Shown: positions 16,070 to 25,762 of the stretch, in pieces | Layout: each line of letters starts with the position of its first letter | How positions within the stretch are numbered: the first letter of the stretch is position 1 | DNA from: Pseudidiomarina insulisalsae | GTDB lineage: Bacteria; Pseudomonadota; Gammaproteobacteria; Enterobacterales; Alteromonadaceae | Reading direction: 5' to 3' | DNA length: 64,000 nt | Assembly: GCF_003987065.1 (NCBI RefSeq) | Contig: NZ_PIPY01000003.1 | Span: 207,741-271,740, forward strand | The notes under the pieces: model-generated | The model's input: the letters and a program-made list of their open reading frames with translations, nothing else | Told to the model about the DNA's origin: nothing | Database searches by the model: none | Position numbers and translations under genes: made by a program

Positions 16070-17991
16070 AGTATCGCGGTGACATCGACGGGTTAAGAGC
16101 GATTGCCGTGTTGGTGGTGATTGCATTTCATGCCGGTATAACTACCTTCGCGGGTGGTTATATTGGTGTCGATGTGTTTTTTGTTATTAGCGGCTACCTT
16201 ATTACTACGCTAATCAGCCAGGAAATGCAGCAGCAGCGCTTTTCATTTGTGAAATTCTACAAACGTCGTATCGCGCGGTTACTACCTGCTCTTGCAATTA
16301 CACTGTTTGTGGTTTTTTGCCTTGGATTCGTTTTTTACAATACTCATTCGTTTGATAATTTAGGCAAACAGATTTTCTTTAGTGCTTTTGGCGCCGCCAA
16401 TATCTTTTTTGCCGGAGGCGAAGATTATTTTGCCTCCGGGGTAGCTAATCAGCCACTCATACATCTTTGGTCGCTTGGTGTTGAGGAGCAGTTCTACGTG
16501 GTTTGGCCGGTTTTGCTGCTGATTATTTACAAGGTGCGTCCACAATGGCTCATGCCGGCAACAGTAGTGCTACTGCTTTTTTCGCTGTTAATCTCCGAGC
16601 TAGCCGCAGCAAACGCGACACCTGCGAGCTATTTTATGCCCCAGTACCGCGCATTTGAGCTGTTGATTGGCGCACTCACCGGGCTCTTGCTGCTTCGCTA
16701 TGACTCGAAACAGCTCCCCAACGCCTTACGAATTGCCCTCCAGGGGCTTGGTCTGTTGCTTATTTTTGTGCCCATTTTACTTTTAAATGAGCACTCAAAA
16801 TTTCCTGGCGTTAATGCTCTTTGGCCCTGTATTGGTACAGCGCTCCTTATCGCGTTTCCAAGTGACTCGGTAATCACGCGCTTGTTGGCAAACAAAGTTA
16901 TGGTGCTGATCGGCCTTATTTCCTATCCACTGTACCTTTATCATCAGCCGATGATTTCATTCTTACACGTTTGGGACATTGAGCTGGCGCCTTACACAAT
17001 GTTCGTTACAGTGACGTTGTTTACCGGAGTCTTAGCCTGGCTTACATACCAATATATAGAGACCCCGGTACGGCGGGTAACGAGTCGCGGAGGTTTATGG
17101 CCAAAGCGCACCACGGTGGCAGGCTTGGTTTTGACGATTCCGGTATTCGCTATCGCAGGGGCTGGTGTAGCAAAAACTGATGGTTTACCAGCACGATTTG
17201 AAGTCCTGAATCCTTTTGCAGTGAAGCTTAATGAAATGCATGCAATGCCTTTTCATGAACATTTTCAGGAAGGTTGGCAAGTAAACGAGCCGCCAAAAGC
17301 AAAGCTGCTGTTTATTGGCGACTCAGTGATGCAGCAATATGTTGAGCCCCTGGCAGCTGCACTTGGCTATGAGAAAGATGAAATCGAAACCGTTACGCGT
17401 GGGCTTTGTGTCATGCTCAAAGGAGTCGACTACGTTGATCAGATTTCTGATATACCGTGCGGTGGTTTGCGTGAACAGCTATACCAGCTAGATAGCAGCT
17501 ATGAGCATGTAATTATCTCGCAGGCCTGGCAAGGGTATGGTCCCAATGTGAAAAATTATGAGCCGGAGGCAAAGAATCTCTTCGACCGGTGGCATGGCCT
17601 TTTGGCGGCCACCGTGGAGCACTTCCGTGGTCGTGCTCAGGTCATCACAGTTGTCGGCATGCACCCAATTATTGACGGTACCGCGGGCATTCGCGGAACT
17701 GTCTTGATCGATCCGCAAAGTTACCGGGAGCGCATTAAGCAGCTTAGCTTCGCTCACCCGCAAAGGCTGCGTGAGGGACGGGAGTTTTTTGAAGGCTTTG
17801 CTGCGACAAACCATATTAACGTTATTCATCCTGAAGACATTTTTTGTGCGTCTGACTGTGTGCTGAATAGCGAGCAATGGTCCTACTTCGGTGATTCAGT
17901 CCACATTTCCAAGGCTGCGGTGCCGTTCGTTGAAAGACGTTTTCGCCAGCTGTTCAACGACACGAAAGAGTTTGCCAATGCAGCAAAATAA
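16066..17991 (+). CDS. OafA-type acyltransferase with C-terminal SGNH domain
   Basis: A 641-residue protein starting at GTG 16066 (overlapping the wzy stop). The first ~360 residues form an acyltransferase-3 membrane domain with the canonical opening YRGDIDGLRAIAVLVVIAFH, whose final His is the catalytic residue, and GVDVFFVISGYLIT. The C-terminal ~240 residues are an SGNH hydrolase-like domain with IGDSVMQQYV (GDS Ser) and GDSVHISKAA (Asp-x-x-His). Such fusions O-acetylate O-antigen or exopolysaccharide sugars at the periplasmic face, passing an acyl group from the membrane domain to the SGNH domain. Length is normal for the fused family. The acetylated sugar is unknown. Confidence 0.92.
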   Translation: MKYRGDIDGLRAIAVLVVIAFHAGITTFAGGYIGVDVFFVISGYLITTLISQEMQQQRFSFVKFYKRRIARLLPALAITLFVVFCLGFVFYNTHSFDNLGKQIFFSAFGAANIFFAGGEDYFASGVANQPLIHLWSLGVEEQFYVVWPVLLLIIYKVRPQWLMPATVVLLLFSLLISELAAANATPASYFMPQYRAFELLIGALTGLLLLRYDSKQLPNALRIALQGLGLLLIFVPILLLNEHSKFPGVNALWPCIGTALLIAFPSDSVITRLLANKVMVLIGLISYPLYLYHQPMISFLHVWDIELAPYTMFVTVTLFTGVLAWLTYQYIETPVRRVTSRGGLWPKRTTVAGLVLTIPVFAIAGAGVAKTDGLPARFEVLNPFAVKLNEMHAMPFHEHFQEGWQVNEPPKAKLLFIGDSVMQQYVEPLAAALGYEKDEIETVTRGLCVMLKGVDYVDQISDIPCGGLREQLYQLDSSYEHVIISQAWQGYGPNVKNYEPEAKNLFDRWHGLLAATVEHFRGRAQVITVVGMHPIIDGTAGIRGTVLIDPQSYRERIKQLSFAHPQRLREGREFFEGFAATNHINVIHPEDIFCASDCVLNSEQWSYFGDSVHISKAAVPFVERRFRQLFNDTKEFANAAK

Positions 17992-19132
17992 ACTGACGGT
18001 TGAGGTGAAAGGCATAAGCTTTGCCAATAGGGGGGCAGAGCTTATGCTGAGTGCGGTTAAAGAACAGTTTATGCGCAGAGGCATCGACGCACATATTGTG
18101 GTTGAACCTAATGGTAATTATATTCGGCGTTGCCGATATGAGGTGTGGCAAAAGCCGCAACTCATACTTAAAAGAGTTAACGTATTAAAACCTCTGGCCT
18201 GGCTGCCAAAAAGTCTTCGTCGGCGTTTGGGAATTATAACGGACAGTGAAATTGATGTCGTACTGGACGCCTCGGGCTTTTCTTATGGCGACTTCTGGCC
18301 ACACAAAGTGGCGTGGGATCGTCTTGCGAAACCAATAAAGCAGCTTAAGCGACGCGGAGTACCGGTAATCGTTTTGCCTCAGGCTTTGGGCCCTTTTACA
18401 CATACGGCCAGTGCTAAACCTTTTCGTCGTATTCTGAAATATGCTGATCTGATCTTTGCGCGTGATGCGCAGTCTCTGAGTTATGCCCGGGCACTAAGTT
18501 GCCGCAGTGATAATCTTTTCTATTGTCCGGATTTTACCTGTCTGGTTGCGCCACAAGGCATACCTGAACTGACCCCGCCCAAAAATGCTGTCTGTTTCAT
18601 TACAAACGAAAAAATGGCCGCAACCGCGGAGCGTAAACAGGCGTATCTCGACTGGATGATCAGTTTGGTGCAAGCCACACTCAGAAGTGGCCATCAAGCC
18701 TACTTCGTCAATCACGGTGGCAGTGCTGACGCCACGCTAGCCCAGCATATTATCGCCAGTGTCGGAGCGCCCGTGGCATTGCTAGAAGCTGAAAACGCCA
18801 AGCAAACGAAATGGTTGATTGGTCAAGCGCGCGTGGTCGTTGGTTCTCGTTATCATGCGGTTGTCAGCGCGCTTAGCCAGCGAATACCAGTCGTTGCAAC
18901 AAGTTGGAGCCATAAGTATCAAGCACTGCTAAATGACTATGAAAGCAGCGAAAGCCTGTTCGCTTGCGATGAAACCGATGCAGCGAGCGCGCGGCTTAAT
19001 AAGTTACTGAGCGATAATGCATTATACGAGCGTGAGCAACAAAAATTACAGATCTGTGCCGAGCAACAGAAATCGCTGAGTGAGGCGATGTGGCAGCAGG
19101 TGTTTGAGTTGCTTGAAGACCAGAAGCTTTAG
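17978..19132 (+). CDS. Polysaccharide pyruvyl transferase family protein
   Basis: About 384 residues from ATG 17978, which overlaps the acyltransferase end by 14 bases. The protein shows a GT-B-like layout of the CsaB/WcaK family (PF04230): an N-terminal Gly/Ala-rich loop (GISFANRGAELMLSAVKEQF), VIVLPQALGPF in the middle, and VVVGSRYHAVVSALSQRIP, the conserved SRxH motif that binds phosphoenolpyruvate, at ~290. These enzymes attach a pyruvate ketal to a sugar. It ends four bases inside the convergent gene. The acceptor is unknown; together with the acyltransferase it suggests an acidic, decorated polymer. Confidence 0.82.
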   Translation: MQQNKLTVEVKGISFANRGAELMLSAVKEQFMRRGIDAHIVVEPNGNYIRRCRYEVWQKPQLILKRVNVLKPLAWLPKSLRRRLGIITDSEIDVVLDASGFSYGDFWPHKVAWDRLAKPIKQLKRRGVPVIVLPQALGPFTHTASAKPFRRILKYADLIFARDAQSLSYARALSCRSDNLFYCPDFTCLVAPQGIPELTPPKNAVCFITNEKMAATAERKQAYLDWMISLVQATLRSGHQAYFVNHGGSADATLAQHIIASVGAPVALLEAENAKQTKWLIGQARVVVGSRYHAVVSALSQRIPVVATSWSHKYQALLNDYESSESLFACDETDAASARLNKLLSDNALYEREQQKLQICAEQQKSLSEAMWQQVFELLEDQKL

Positions 19133-20172
19133 CTTCTCGACGAGAAAAACTTCAAGAGATGGGGCAAAATGGTGTCAGCCGGATAATTGGTGGCAACATA
19201 CTCGCGTCCAGCCAAAGAGAAGCGCTTGTGCTCGGCCAGGCAATCCTGAATCGTTACTGCTAGTTTTTGCGGATCGCAGTCATCTACCAGTAGTCCGACA
19301 CGGCCATGCGGGACAACGTCTGAACAAGGTCCGGTGCGTAACGCAACAACGGGAAGGCCTGCCGACATGGCCTCCAGAAATCCCATGCCAAAGGCGTCGA
19401 ACTGAGACGGTAAAACAAACATGTCTTGCTGCTGTAAAAGTTCAATTTTTTGTTCGTAGCCAACCCAGCCGGAAAATTGAACACGATTTTCGAGTCCAAG
19501 CTCTCGCACACGTCTTTTTAATGCAGCCTGTAACGGTCCGTCGCCCGCAATCGTTAAATGAAAGCGGTCAGGAAGATAAGCCATAGCCTCTATTACCGCG
19601 CCAACGTTCTTACCTTCAACTAAGCGGGTCATTGCAAAAAGCTTAATCAGGGAAGGATCCGGCGCTCGATAACTCGCAGACTTAGCGAGTTTTTCGAAAC
19701 GTTTATCTAACGGGTTGGGCACAATGTGGATGCGCTCGGCTGAAAACTCAAGTTGTTTGAGAAACAGATGTCGCCACCAACTGGACAGGACACAGATGCC
19801 ATCTGAAATCTTATAAAGTCGGCTGAGCAATAGACGTCCGAGCGGCTTCTGCGCGTAATCGGCCGTCACTGTGGAATGAAACTGAATAAACACTTTTGCG
19901 CCACGCCGTTTGGCCATGCGGGCAAGTAAATACTTACGAATCATCGACACCCAGCGCGCACAGTGAATCCAGACCACGTCACCTGGCTTTACCTCGCGCT
20001 TAATGCGCCTGGCAGCATGGCGGAAACTGGCGAGCTTTGATTTTGTCTCATTATGCGACTCAATAATGTTAATGCCGGCCTCAGACAGCGTATTGGACTC
20101 ACAAAAGCCAATAAGGGCGGTACTTATACCACCTTTACCAGACTTTACCGCGGTCGCAATAATGTGAATCAT
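19129..20172 (-). CDS. GT4-family glycosyltransferase
   Basis: A 347-residue GT-B protein on the reverse strand, last gene of the wecG-wecB-wecC operon (its ATG overlaps the wecC stop). The N-terminus has a Gly-rich loop (VKSGKGGISTALIGF). The C-terminal half has FAMTRLVEGKNVGAVIEAM and the E-x7-E region in QFDAFGMGFLEAMSAGLPVV (~265). Its partners make UDP-ManNAcA and a WecG-type transfer, so it may add the sugar that follows ManNAcA or a side branch. The 3' end overlaps the pyruvyl transferase gene by four bases. Donor unknown. Confidence 0.87.
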   Translation of the reverse strand: MIHIIATAVKSGKGGISTALIGFCESNTLSEAGINIIESHNETKSKLASFRHAARRIKREVKPGDVVWIHCARWVSMIRKYLLARMAKRRGAKVFIQFHSTVTADYAQKPLGRLLLSRLYKISDGICVLSSWWRHLFLKQLEFSAERIHIVPNPLDKRFEKLAKSASYRAPDPSLIKLFAMTRLVEGKNVGAVIEAMAYLPDRFHLTIAGDGPLQAALKRRVRELGLENRVQFSGWVGYEQKIELLQQQDMFVLPSQFDAFGMGFLEAMSAGLPVVALRTGPCSDVVPHGRVGLLVDDCDPQKLAVTIQDCLAEHKRFSLAGREYVATNYPADTILPHLLKFFSSRS

Positions 20173-21422
20173 CCGTCGATAAGCCCTTTGGTATCGACCC
20201 AGACTTTACCCTCTAACTGGGCTCGGGTAATTGCCTTAAATGGCGCATGGTCTACCAGCAACAGAATAACGTCTGCCTGTTCCAGTGCCGTATTAAGTTC
20301 CATTAGCTGCGCGCCGTTAAAACCGGAAGGCAGACTTTTAATATTTGGCTCCACCACCAGAGTACGTCCGGAGTGCTCGGATGCAATGCATTGAGCGATG
20401 GCAAGAGCCGGGCTCTCACGTAAGTCATCAATGTTGGCTTTAAAGGCAAGCCCCAGGCATGCAATAACTTTATTTTCAGCGGGGCCGGGCAGGGCTGCGA
20501 CCTTTGCTTTAACCTGCTCGAGTACCCACTGCGGTTTGTAGTCATTCACTTCGCGAGCAGTGCGGATCAGGCGGGCCTGCTCAGGCGCTGAGCTGACAAT
20601 AAACCAGGGGTCGACGGCGATGCAGTGACCGCCCACACCCGGGCCTGGCTGTAAGATATTCACCCGCGGGTGGTGATTCGCCAGGCGAATCAATTCCCAG
20701 ACGTTGATATCAAGCTTATCGCAAATCAGTGATAACTCGTTGGCGAAGGCAATATTGACGTCACGGAAACTGTTCTCGGTCAGCTTAGCCATTTCGGCAG
20801 TACGCGCATTAGTGCGCAGGCAGTCGCCTTTTAAAAATATCCGGTATAAATCTGCCGCCTGTTTACTGGCGCGGGGTGAAAGGCCACCAATCACCCGGTC
20901 GTTCATGACCAACTCTTCCATCACCTTGCCCGGCAGCACTCGTTCAGGGCAGTAAGCAAGTTGCACGTCCGCCTCATCGCCATGGCTTGAGGGGAAGGTG
21001 AGGTCAGGGCGTTCCGCCTGTAACCAGGCTTCCAACTGCTCGGTGGTGCCCACCGGTGAGGTTGATTCCAGGATAATCAAGTTACCGCGTTTCAGCACCG
21101 GGGCCAGGTTCTTTGCCGCAGCCTGTATATAAGATAGATCACCGCTTTTATCGGCATTGAATGGTGTCGGAACCGCCATAATAAAGGCATCGGCAGGCTC
21201 CGGAGTGGTGACTGCCCGCAATAAGCCGGTTTTTACCGCACTGGCGACCACATCGCCAAGTCCGGGCTCAACAATATGAATCTCGCCTTTATTAATGGTG
21301 GCGACGGTCTTTTGATTCACATCCACACCGATCACTTTTACGCCTTGCTTGGCAAAGATTGCCGAGGTGGGTAGACCAATATAACCCAGGCCAATCACCG
21401 ATACCGTGGTGTCACGACTCAT
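20169..21422 (-). CDS. wecC: UDP-N-acetyl-D-mannosamine dehydrogenase WecC
   Basis: A 417-residue UDP-sugar 6-dehydrogenase that oxidises UDP-ManNAc to UDP-ManNAcA with two NAD+. The N-terminal Rossmann motif is [16 protein letters not shown]. The central helical part has [20 protein letters not shown], and the active-site cysteine is Cys267 in [14 protein letters not shown]. Length and motifs match E. coli WecC (420 residues). It is three bases after wecB and overlaps the following glycosyltransferase. A second WecC is at 61382, with the same active-site blocks but clearly different elsewhere. Confidence 0.94.
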   Translation of the reverse strand: MSRDTTVSVIGLGYIGLPTSAIFAKQGVKVIGVDVNQKTVATINKGEIHIVEPGLGDVVASAVKTGLLRAVTTPEPADAFIMAVPTPFNADKSGDLSYIQAAAKNLAPVLKRGNLIILESTSPVGTTEQLEAWLQAERPDLTFPSSHGDEADVQLAYCPERVLPGKVMEELVMNDRVIGGLSPRASKQAADLYRIFLKGDCLRTNARTAEMAKLTENSFRDVNIAFANELSLICDKLDINVWELIRLANHHPRVNILQPGPGVGGHCIAVDPWFIVSSAPEQARLIRTAREVNDYKPQWVLEQVKAKVAALPGPAENKVIACLGLAFKANIDDLRESPALAIAQCIASEHSGRTLVVEPNIKSLPSGFNGAQLMELNTALEQADVILLLVDHAPFKAITRAQLEGKVWVDTKGLIDG

Positions 21423-21425
21423 CTG

Positions 21426-22559
21426 TTAAAGCTCCTTCTTTAAAACGTCGATAATGCGCTGACAGGCCTGGCCATCACCGTAAGGATTGTGCGCGCGGCT
21501 CATGGCCTGATAAAGCTCAGTGTCGTCCAATAAGGCGCTGACACCAGCGACAATTTTCTCAACGTTGGTGCCCACTAATTTTACCGTGCCCGCAGCAACA
21601 GCCTCCGGACGCTCGGTGGTGTCGCGCATGACCAATACTGGCTTGCCCAGCGAGGGAGCCTCTTCCTGTATGCCGCCGCTGTCGGTCAGAATAACCGAGG
21701 CGCGGTTCATTAAATAGACAAAAGGCTCGTAGTCCTGTGGTTGTAATAAGTGCACATTGGGGAAACCGCTCAGTAAACGCTGTACTGGCTCTTGTACGTG
21801 CGGATTTAAGTGCACAGGATACACAATTTGCAGTTCGGGGCGTTGCGCGGCAAGCTGGGCGAGGGCCTCGCAGATACGCTCAAAGCCCGCTCCGAAACTC
21901 TCCCGACGATGCCCGGTAACCAGCAGCATGGGCTGATCAACGGCAATAGCGGCAAACTTTTCGGCGTAGTATTGTTGTTTGCCAGCATCTGCACGTAATT
22001 GCTCACTTACGTGCAAGAGCGCGTCAATGACAGTATTGCCGGTCACATGAATCTGATCTTCGCGAATATTCTCACGTAACAGATTGTCCCGTGCCTTTTT
22101 CGTGGGCGCGAAGTGCCAGCGGGTAATTCCTGCAACCAAACGGCGGTTCGCCTCTTCAGGCCAGGGGGAGTAAATATTACCGGTGCGCAGTCCGGCCTCG
22201 ATGTGGGCAACAGGTATCTGTTTAAAATATGCTGCAAGCCCAGTGGTTAGGGTGGTAAGAGTATCACCGTGCACACAGACCAGATCCGGCTGAAAGTCAT
22301 GTAACACCGGCTCAATTTCAGTCAGTACGCGTGCGGCAAGCTCATGCAGTGACTGATTGGGGCGCATCAGATTGAGATCGTAGTCAGGTGTCAAAGCAAA
22401 TAATTTCAGTACCTGATCCAGCATTTCGCGATGTTGCGCGGTGACGCACAACCGTACGTCCCACTGCGCGGGGTCAAGTTGCTGCATCTGTTGCACCAGC
22501 GGCGCCATTTTTATTGCTTCGGGACGGGTGCCGAAGACCACCAGAACTTTTTTGGGCAT
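21426..22559 (-). CDS. wecB: UDP-N-acetylglucosamine 2-epimerase (non-hydrolysing) WecB
   Basis: A 377-residue enzyme that interconverts UDP-GlcNAc and UDP-ManNAc, the first step to ManNAcA. Family motifs seen in order are [51 protein letters not shown] and [20 protein letters not shown]. The length equals the E. coli enzyme. It sits 13 bases after wecG and three before wecC on the reverse strand. A second copy is at 62598. Confidence 0.95.
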   Translation of the reverse strand: MPKKVLVVFGTRPEAIKMAPLVQQMQQLDPAQWDVRLCVTAQHREMLDQVLKLFALTPDYDLNLMRPNQSLHELAARVLTEIEPVLHDFQPDLVCVHGDTLTTLTTGLAAYFKQIPVAHIEAGLRTGNIYSPWPEEANRRLVAGITRWHFAPTKKARDNLLRENIREDQIHVTGNTVIDALLHVSEQLRADAGKQQYYAEKFAAIAVDQPMLLVTGHRRESFGAGFERICEALAQLAAQRPELQIVYPVHLNPHVQEPVQRLLSGFPNVHLLQPQDYEPFVYLMNRASVILTDSGGIQEEAPSLGKPVLVMRDTTERPEAVAAGTVKLVGTNVEKIVAGVSALLDDTELYQAMSRAHNPYGDGQACQRIIDVLKKEL

Positions 22560-22572
22560 GAAGTTATTCTTT

Positions 22573-23298
22573 TTATAGTTTATGCGTCAGATGTAATCGC
22601 AGATAGCTTAACAGAGCCAGTTGGCGTCCGATACGGCTCGGTTGCGCACAAAGCCGGTAGAACCATTCTAAATGCAGGTCGCAGAATAACTTCGGTGCGC
22701 GTTTGCCATAGCCGGTAAAGACATCATAAGTGCCTCCGACCCCCAAATAAAAGGCGTCGGGGTAAACTTTTCGTAAACGCTGAATCAGTTTTTCCTGTTT
22801 GGGTGAGCCCATGGCAACACTGACCAGCTTAGGACGGTGCTGCAGCAGCGCGTCATGCAACTGACTCTCGTCTTCGAAATAGCCGTCTATAGCAGCGGCC
22901 ACGGGCGTGCCCATAGCTTTTAGCTTTTCGGCGCAGGCATTATTGACCTCAGGTTTAGCGCCGATGATCATGACCGGTAACTGCTGTTTCGCAGCTTCGC
23001 GCATCAAAGCTTCCCATAATTCGCAACCGGGAATCCGCGTGTTCTCAACACCTTTTTTGCGCATGGTGCGCACCACGCCGGTGCCATCAGCAAAACGTAA
23101 TGTCGCGGCATTAATTAAATCGCGCAGATCATCGTCGGCGCGTGCGAGCATCACTTTTTCAGGGTTAATGGCAATGCCAAAGCCTGATGTCACGCTACCG
23201 TCCGGTTGAATAATGGACTGAACCGCCTCTGTCATTGAAGCAAAAGGGGTCACCTGAAGTCCGCCGACGCTGACCTGTTTGACAGATGTAGAATGCAT
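22573..23298 (-). CDS. wecG: WecG/TagA/CpsF-family glycosyltransferase (UDP-ManNAcA transferase type)
   Basis: A 241-residue GT26 protein (E. coli WecG has 246). Characteristic segments are [17 protein letters not shown] (~85), with the conserved Asp-Gly, and [20 protein letters not shown] followed by [20 protein letters not shown] near the C-terminus. WecG adds ManNAcA to undecaprenyl-PP-GlcNAc at the inner membrane. The next two genes make its donor UDP-ManNAcA and wecA at 24636 makes its acceptor, so the function is strongly supported. It is the first gene of the reverse-strand operon. Confidence 0.88.
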   Translation of the reverse strand: MHSTSVKQVSVGGLQVTPFASMTEAVQSIIQPDGSVTSGFGIAINPEKVMLARADDDLRDLINAATLRFADGTGVVRTMRKKGVENTRIPGCELWEALMREAAKQQLPVMIIGAKPEVNNACAEKLKAMGTPVAAAIDGYFEDESQLHDALLQHRPKLVSVAMGSPKQEKLIQRLRKVYPDAFYLGVGGTYDVFTGYGKRAPKLFCDLHLEWFYRLCAQPSRIGRQLALLSYLRLHLTHKL

Positions 23299-23329
23299 GT
23301 AAAATAGAATCTCTTAAAGAAGTGCAGGC

Positions 23330-23358
23330 ATTCTAGCTAGGCTTACATGAAACTGCAA
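23330..23358 (-). promoter_or_regulatory. Promoter of the wecG-wecB-wecC operon
   Basis: On the reverse strand, TTGCAG (complement of 23353-23358) and TAGAAT (complement of 23330-23335) are separated by exactly 17 bases. This is a good sigma-70 promoter ~32 bases before the wecG start, lying back to back with the ugd promoter. Confidence 0.65.
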
Positions 23359-23369
23359 TGTTGCGACTG

Positions 23370-23398
23370 ATGACAATAACCGAGTCAGTAGTTACACT
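23370..23398 (+). promoter_or_regulatory. Promoter of ugd
   Basis: ATGACA (23370-23375) and TACACT (23393-23398) are separated by 17 bases, a reasonable sigma-70 promoter 47 bases before the ugd start. It overlaps the divergent wecG promoter region, so the two units could be co-controlled. Confidence 0.5.
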
Positions 23399-23444
23399 GT
23401 CGCGCTGAATGTGGGTGCAAACAATGGGTAAGAAAAGGGAACGC

Positions 23445-24611
23445 ATGAACATTGTTGTGGTTGGAACAGGCTACGTAGGCCTCTCAAATGCAGTATTGCT
23501 GGCGCAGCATCACCCGGTGACCGCGGTGGATATTAACGCCGACAAAGTGGCGCTGATCAATGCTGGCAAGAGCCCGATTCAGGATGCTGATATTGAATAC
23601 TACCTGCAGCATAAGAACTTGCAGCTGAGCGCGACAACTGAGGCAGCCAGCGCCTATGCAAATGCCGACTGGGTACTCATCGCGACGCCGACCGACTACG
23701 ACCCTGAAACCAATTATTTCAATACCAGCTCGGTCGATGGGGTTCTTAGTCAGGTACTTGAACACAACCCCGACTGCCCAATTGTCATTCGCTCGACCAT
23801 TCCGGTCGGCTACGTGGTAAAAAAGCGCGCCGAGCTCAGCACTGACCGGGTAGTGTTCGCGCCCGAGTTCCTGCGTGAAGGTAAAGCACTGCATGACAAT
23901 CTGTTTCCTTCACGAATAATCGTGGGCGAGCGTTCAGCGCGCGCCGAAACCTTTGCACAACTTTTACAACAAGGTGCCCTTAAGCCGGACGTGCCGGTGC
24001 AATATACTGAACCCACCGAGGCTGAGGCGATTAAATTATTTGCCAATACCTATCTGGCCATGCGTGTGGCGTTTTTTAATGAGCTTGATACCTACGCCGC
24101 GCACCACGCACTGGATACCCGGCAAATTATCGACGGCGTTTGTCTCGATCCGCGTATCGGCGCACATTACAATAACCCTAGTTTTGGTTATGGCGGCTAC
24201 TGCCTGCCAAAAGATACACGGCAACTGCTGGCGAATTACGATAACGTGCCGCAGGTGATCATTGGCGCCATTGTCGATGCCAATCGCACAAGGAAAGATT
24301 TCATTGCGGATGCTATAGTTGCAAGGCAGCCCAATGTCGTGGGTGTCTATCGCCTGGTGATGAAAGCCGGCTCCGATAATTTTCGCTCAAGTGCTATTCA
24401 GGGCATTATGAAGCGCTTGCAGGCGAAGGGTATTGAGATAATTGTCTACGAGCCGACCTTAAAAGAAGAAAATTTTTACAATTGTCGTGTTGAAAAAAAT
24501 TTACAAAACTTTAAAGATAGGTGCGATATAATCATCAGCAACAGGACTGCTGAGGAATTAAGTGACGTGGCAGACAAAGTCTATACTCGCGACATTTATA
24601 ACAGCGACTAA
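23445..24611 (+). CDS. ugd: UDP-glucose 6-dehydrogenase
   Basis: A 388-residue protein from ATG 23445, after AAGGGA; the upstream frame adds twelve residues that lack family similarity. It oxidises UDP-glucose to UDP-glucuronate. The Rossmann motif is [17 protein letters not shown], the active-site cysteine is Cys253 in [13 protein letters not shown], and the length matches the short E. coli Ugd. UDP-GlcA is a donor for acidic polysaccharides or a precursor of other sugars. The 24-base gap to wecA suggests an operon with wecA and the export gene. Confidence 0.94.
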   Translation: MNIVVVGTGYVGLSNAVLLAQHHPVTAVDINADKVALINAGKSPIQDADIEYYLQHKNLQLSATTEAASAYANADWVLIATPTDYDPETNYFNTSSVDGVLSQVLEHNPDCPIVIRSTIPVGYVVKKRAELSTDRVVFAPEFLREGKALHDNLFPSRIIVGERSARAETFAQLLQQGALKPDVPVQYTEPTEAEAIKLFANTYLAMRVAFFNELDTYAAHHALDTRQIIDGVCLDPRIGAHYNNPSFGYGGYCLPKDTRQLLANYDNVPQVIIGAIVDANRTRKDFIADAIVARQPNVVGVYRLVMKAGSDNFRSSAIQGIMKRLQAKGIEIIVYEPTLKEENFYNCRVEKNLQNFKDRCDIIISNRTAEELSDVADKVYTRDIYNSD

Positions 24612-24635
24612 GAATAAACAGGAACTCGCGAATAC

Positions 24636-25739
24636 ATGAATATCTGGATGGTGTTGATAGCCGCTACCGTGTTATCAAGCGTGTTATGTAACATCTTAAT
24701 TCCCATGGCCTGGCGCACTGCGCTGGTTGACGTACCGTGCGAGCGTAAGCAGCACGGCGTACCCGTACCGCTGGTGGGCGGGCTTGCCGTTTACGGCACC
24801 ATGTTGATTATGATGGTAGCGCTGCTGCCGTTAGAGGTCGATATTCGGTTATTCCTCGTTTCATCGAGCTTTATGGTGTTAATTGGCGCCCTTGATGACC
24901 GCTACGACATCGACCCTGGCGTTCGTTTTATTGCGCAAATGCTGGCTGCGGCAGTCGTGGTGTTTGGCGCAGACGTGCAAATTACCCAACTCGGCAATTT
25001 ATTTGGTACCGGCGTGATTGAACTGGGCGCCTTCTCAATGCCTTTCACATTGCTATGTATCGTGGCTGCCATGAATGCCTACAACATGATTGATGGCATT
25101 GACGGTCTGCTTGGTGCCATGGCAATGGTGGCCTTTGCCGGTATTGTGTTGCTGGCGTTTATGCACTCACAACAGTTGCCCATGCTGGTCGCGACCATTC
25201 TGTTTGGTGCCATGATTCCGTATCTGATCCGCAATATTGGTGTTAAATTCCGTCCGGTACGTAAAATCTTTATGGGCGATTCCGGCTCCATGTTAGTGGG
25301 TTTTACTGTGGTCTGGATGTTAGTCATGCTGACCCATCCTGAGCGTATTTTGGAGTCGTGGTTTGAGGCAACGCCTGAGATGAGCGCCGTACGGCCGGTC
25401 GCGGTGCTATGGCTAATTGCGGTCCCATTAATGGACATGTTCGCCATTCTTGCACGGCGTGTTTTGAAAGGGCAATCGCCGTTCAAACCGGATCGTGAAC
25501 ATTTGCATCATATGTTTATGCGTGCAGGCTTCTCTGCCCGGCGGGCTCTTGCTATCATCAGTGTCATTGCGGTGGTTAAGCTGGCGTTGGGATTGACACT
25601 GGAGTGGATGCAAGTGCCGGAAGCTGTTGTATTAAGCTTATTCGTTGCAATATTTGTATTGTATCTGATAATGCTTAAGCATATCTGGAGAGTCGTCTCC
25701 TGGGTACGTCGTCACCGCGACATAGAACCATCTAATTAA
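24636..25739 (+). CDS. wecA: Undecaprenyl-phosphate GlcNAc-1-phosphate transferase WecA
   Basis: A 367-residue polytopic PNPT enzyme with about eleven membrane helices. Visible motifs are KQHGVPVPLVGGLAVY, the DD pair in IGALDDRYDID, NAYNMIDGIDGLLG (catalytic Asp cluster), RKIFMGDSGSMLVGF and the final HLHHMFMRAGFS. It moves GlcNAc-1-P to undecaprenyl phosphate on the cytoplasmic face, starting a repeat unit. It is followed by the SLBB export gene at 25763. In enterobacteria this enzyme initiates common antigen and many O-antigens; nearby WecB, WecC and WecG fit the former. Confidence 0.93.
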   Translation: MNIWMVLIAATVLSSVLCNILIPMAWRTALVDVPCERKQHGVPVPLVGGLAVYGTMLIMMVALLPLEVDIRLFLVSSSFMVLIGALDDRYDIDPGVRFIAQMLAAAVVVFGADVQITQLGNLFGTGVIELGAFSMPFTLLCIVAAMNAYNMIDGIDGLLGAMAMVAFAGIVLLAFMHSQQLPMLVATILFGAMIPYLIRNIGVKFRPVRKIFMGDSGSMLVGFTVVWMLVMLTHPERILESWFEATPEMSAVRPVAVLWLIAVPLMDMFAILARRVLKGQSPFKPDREHLHHMFMRAGFSARRALAIISVIAVVKLALGLTLEWMQVPEAVVLSLFVAIFVLYLIMLKHIWRVVSWVRRHRDIEPSN

Positions 25740-25762
25740 AATTATAAAATAGGGGAATTAGC

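Noticed and set aside
19080..19586. Forward open frame of 168 residues over the reverse-strand GT4 gene
   Set aside because: Composition is basic and Cys/Arg-rich, typical of an antisense shadow. The reverse-strand gene has clear GT4 motifs.
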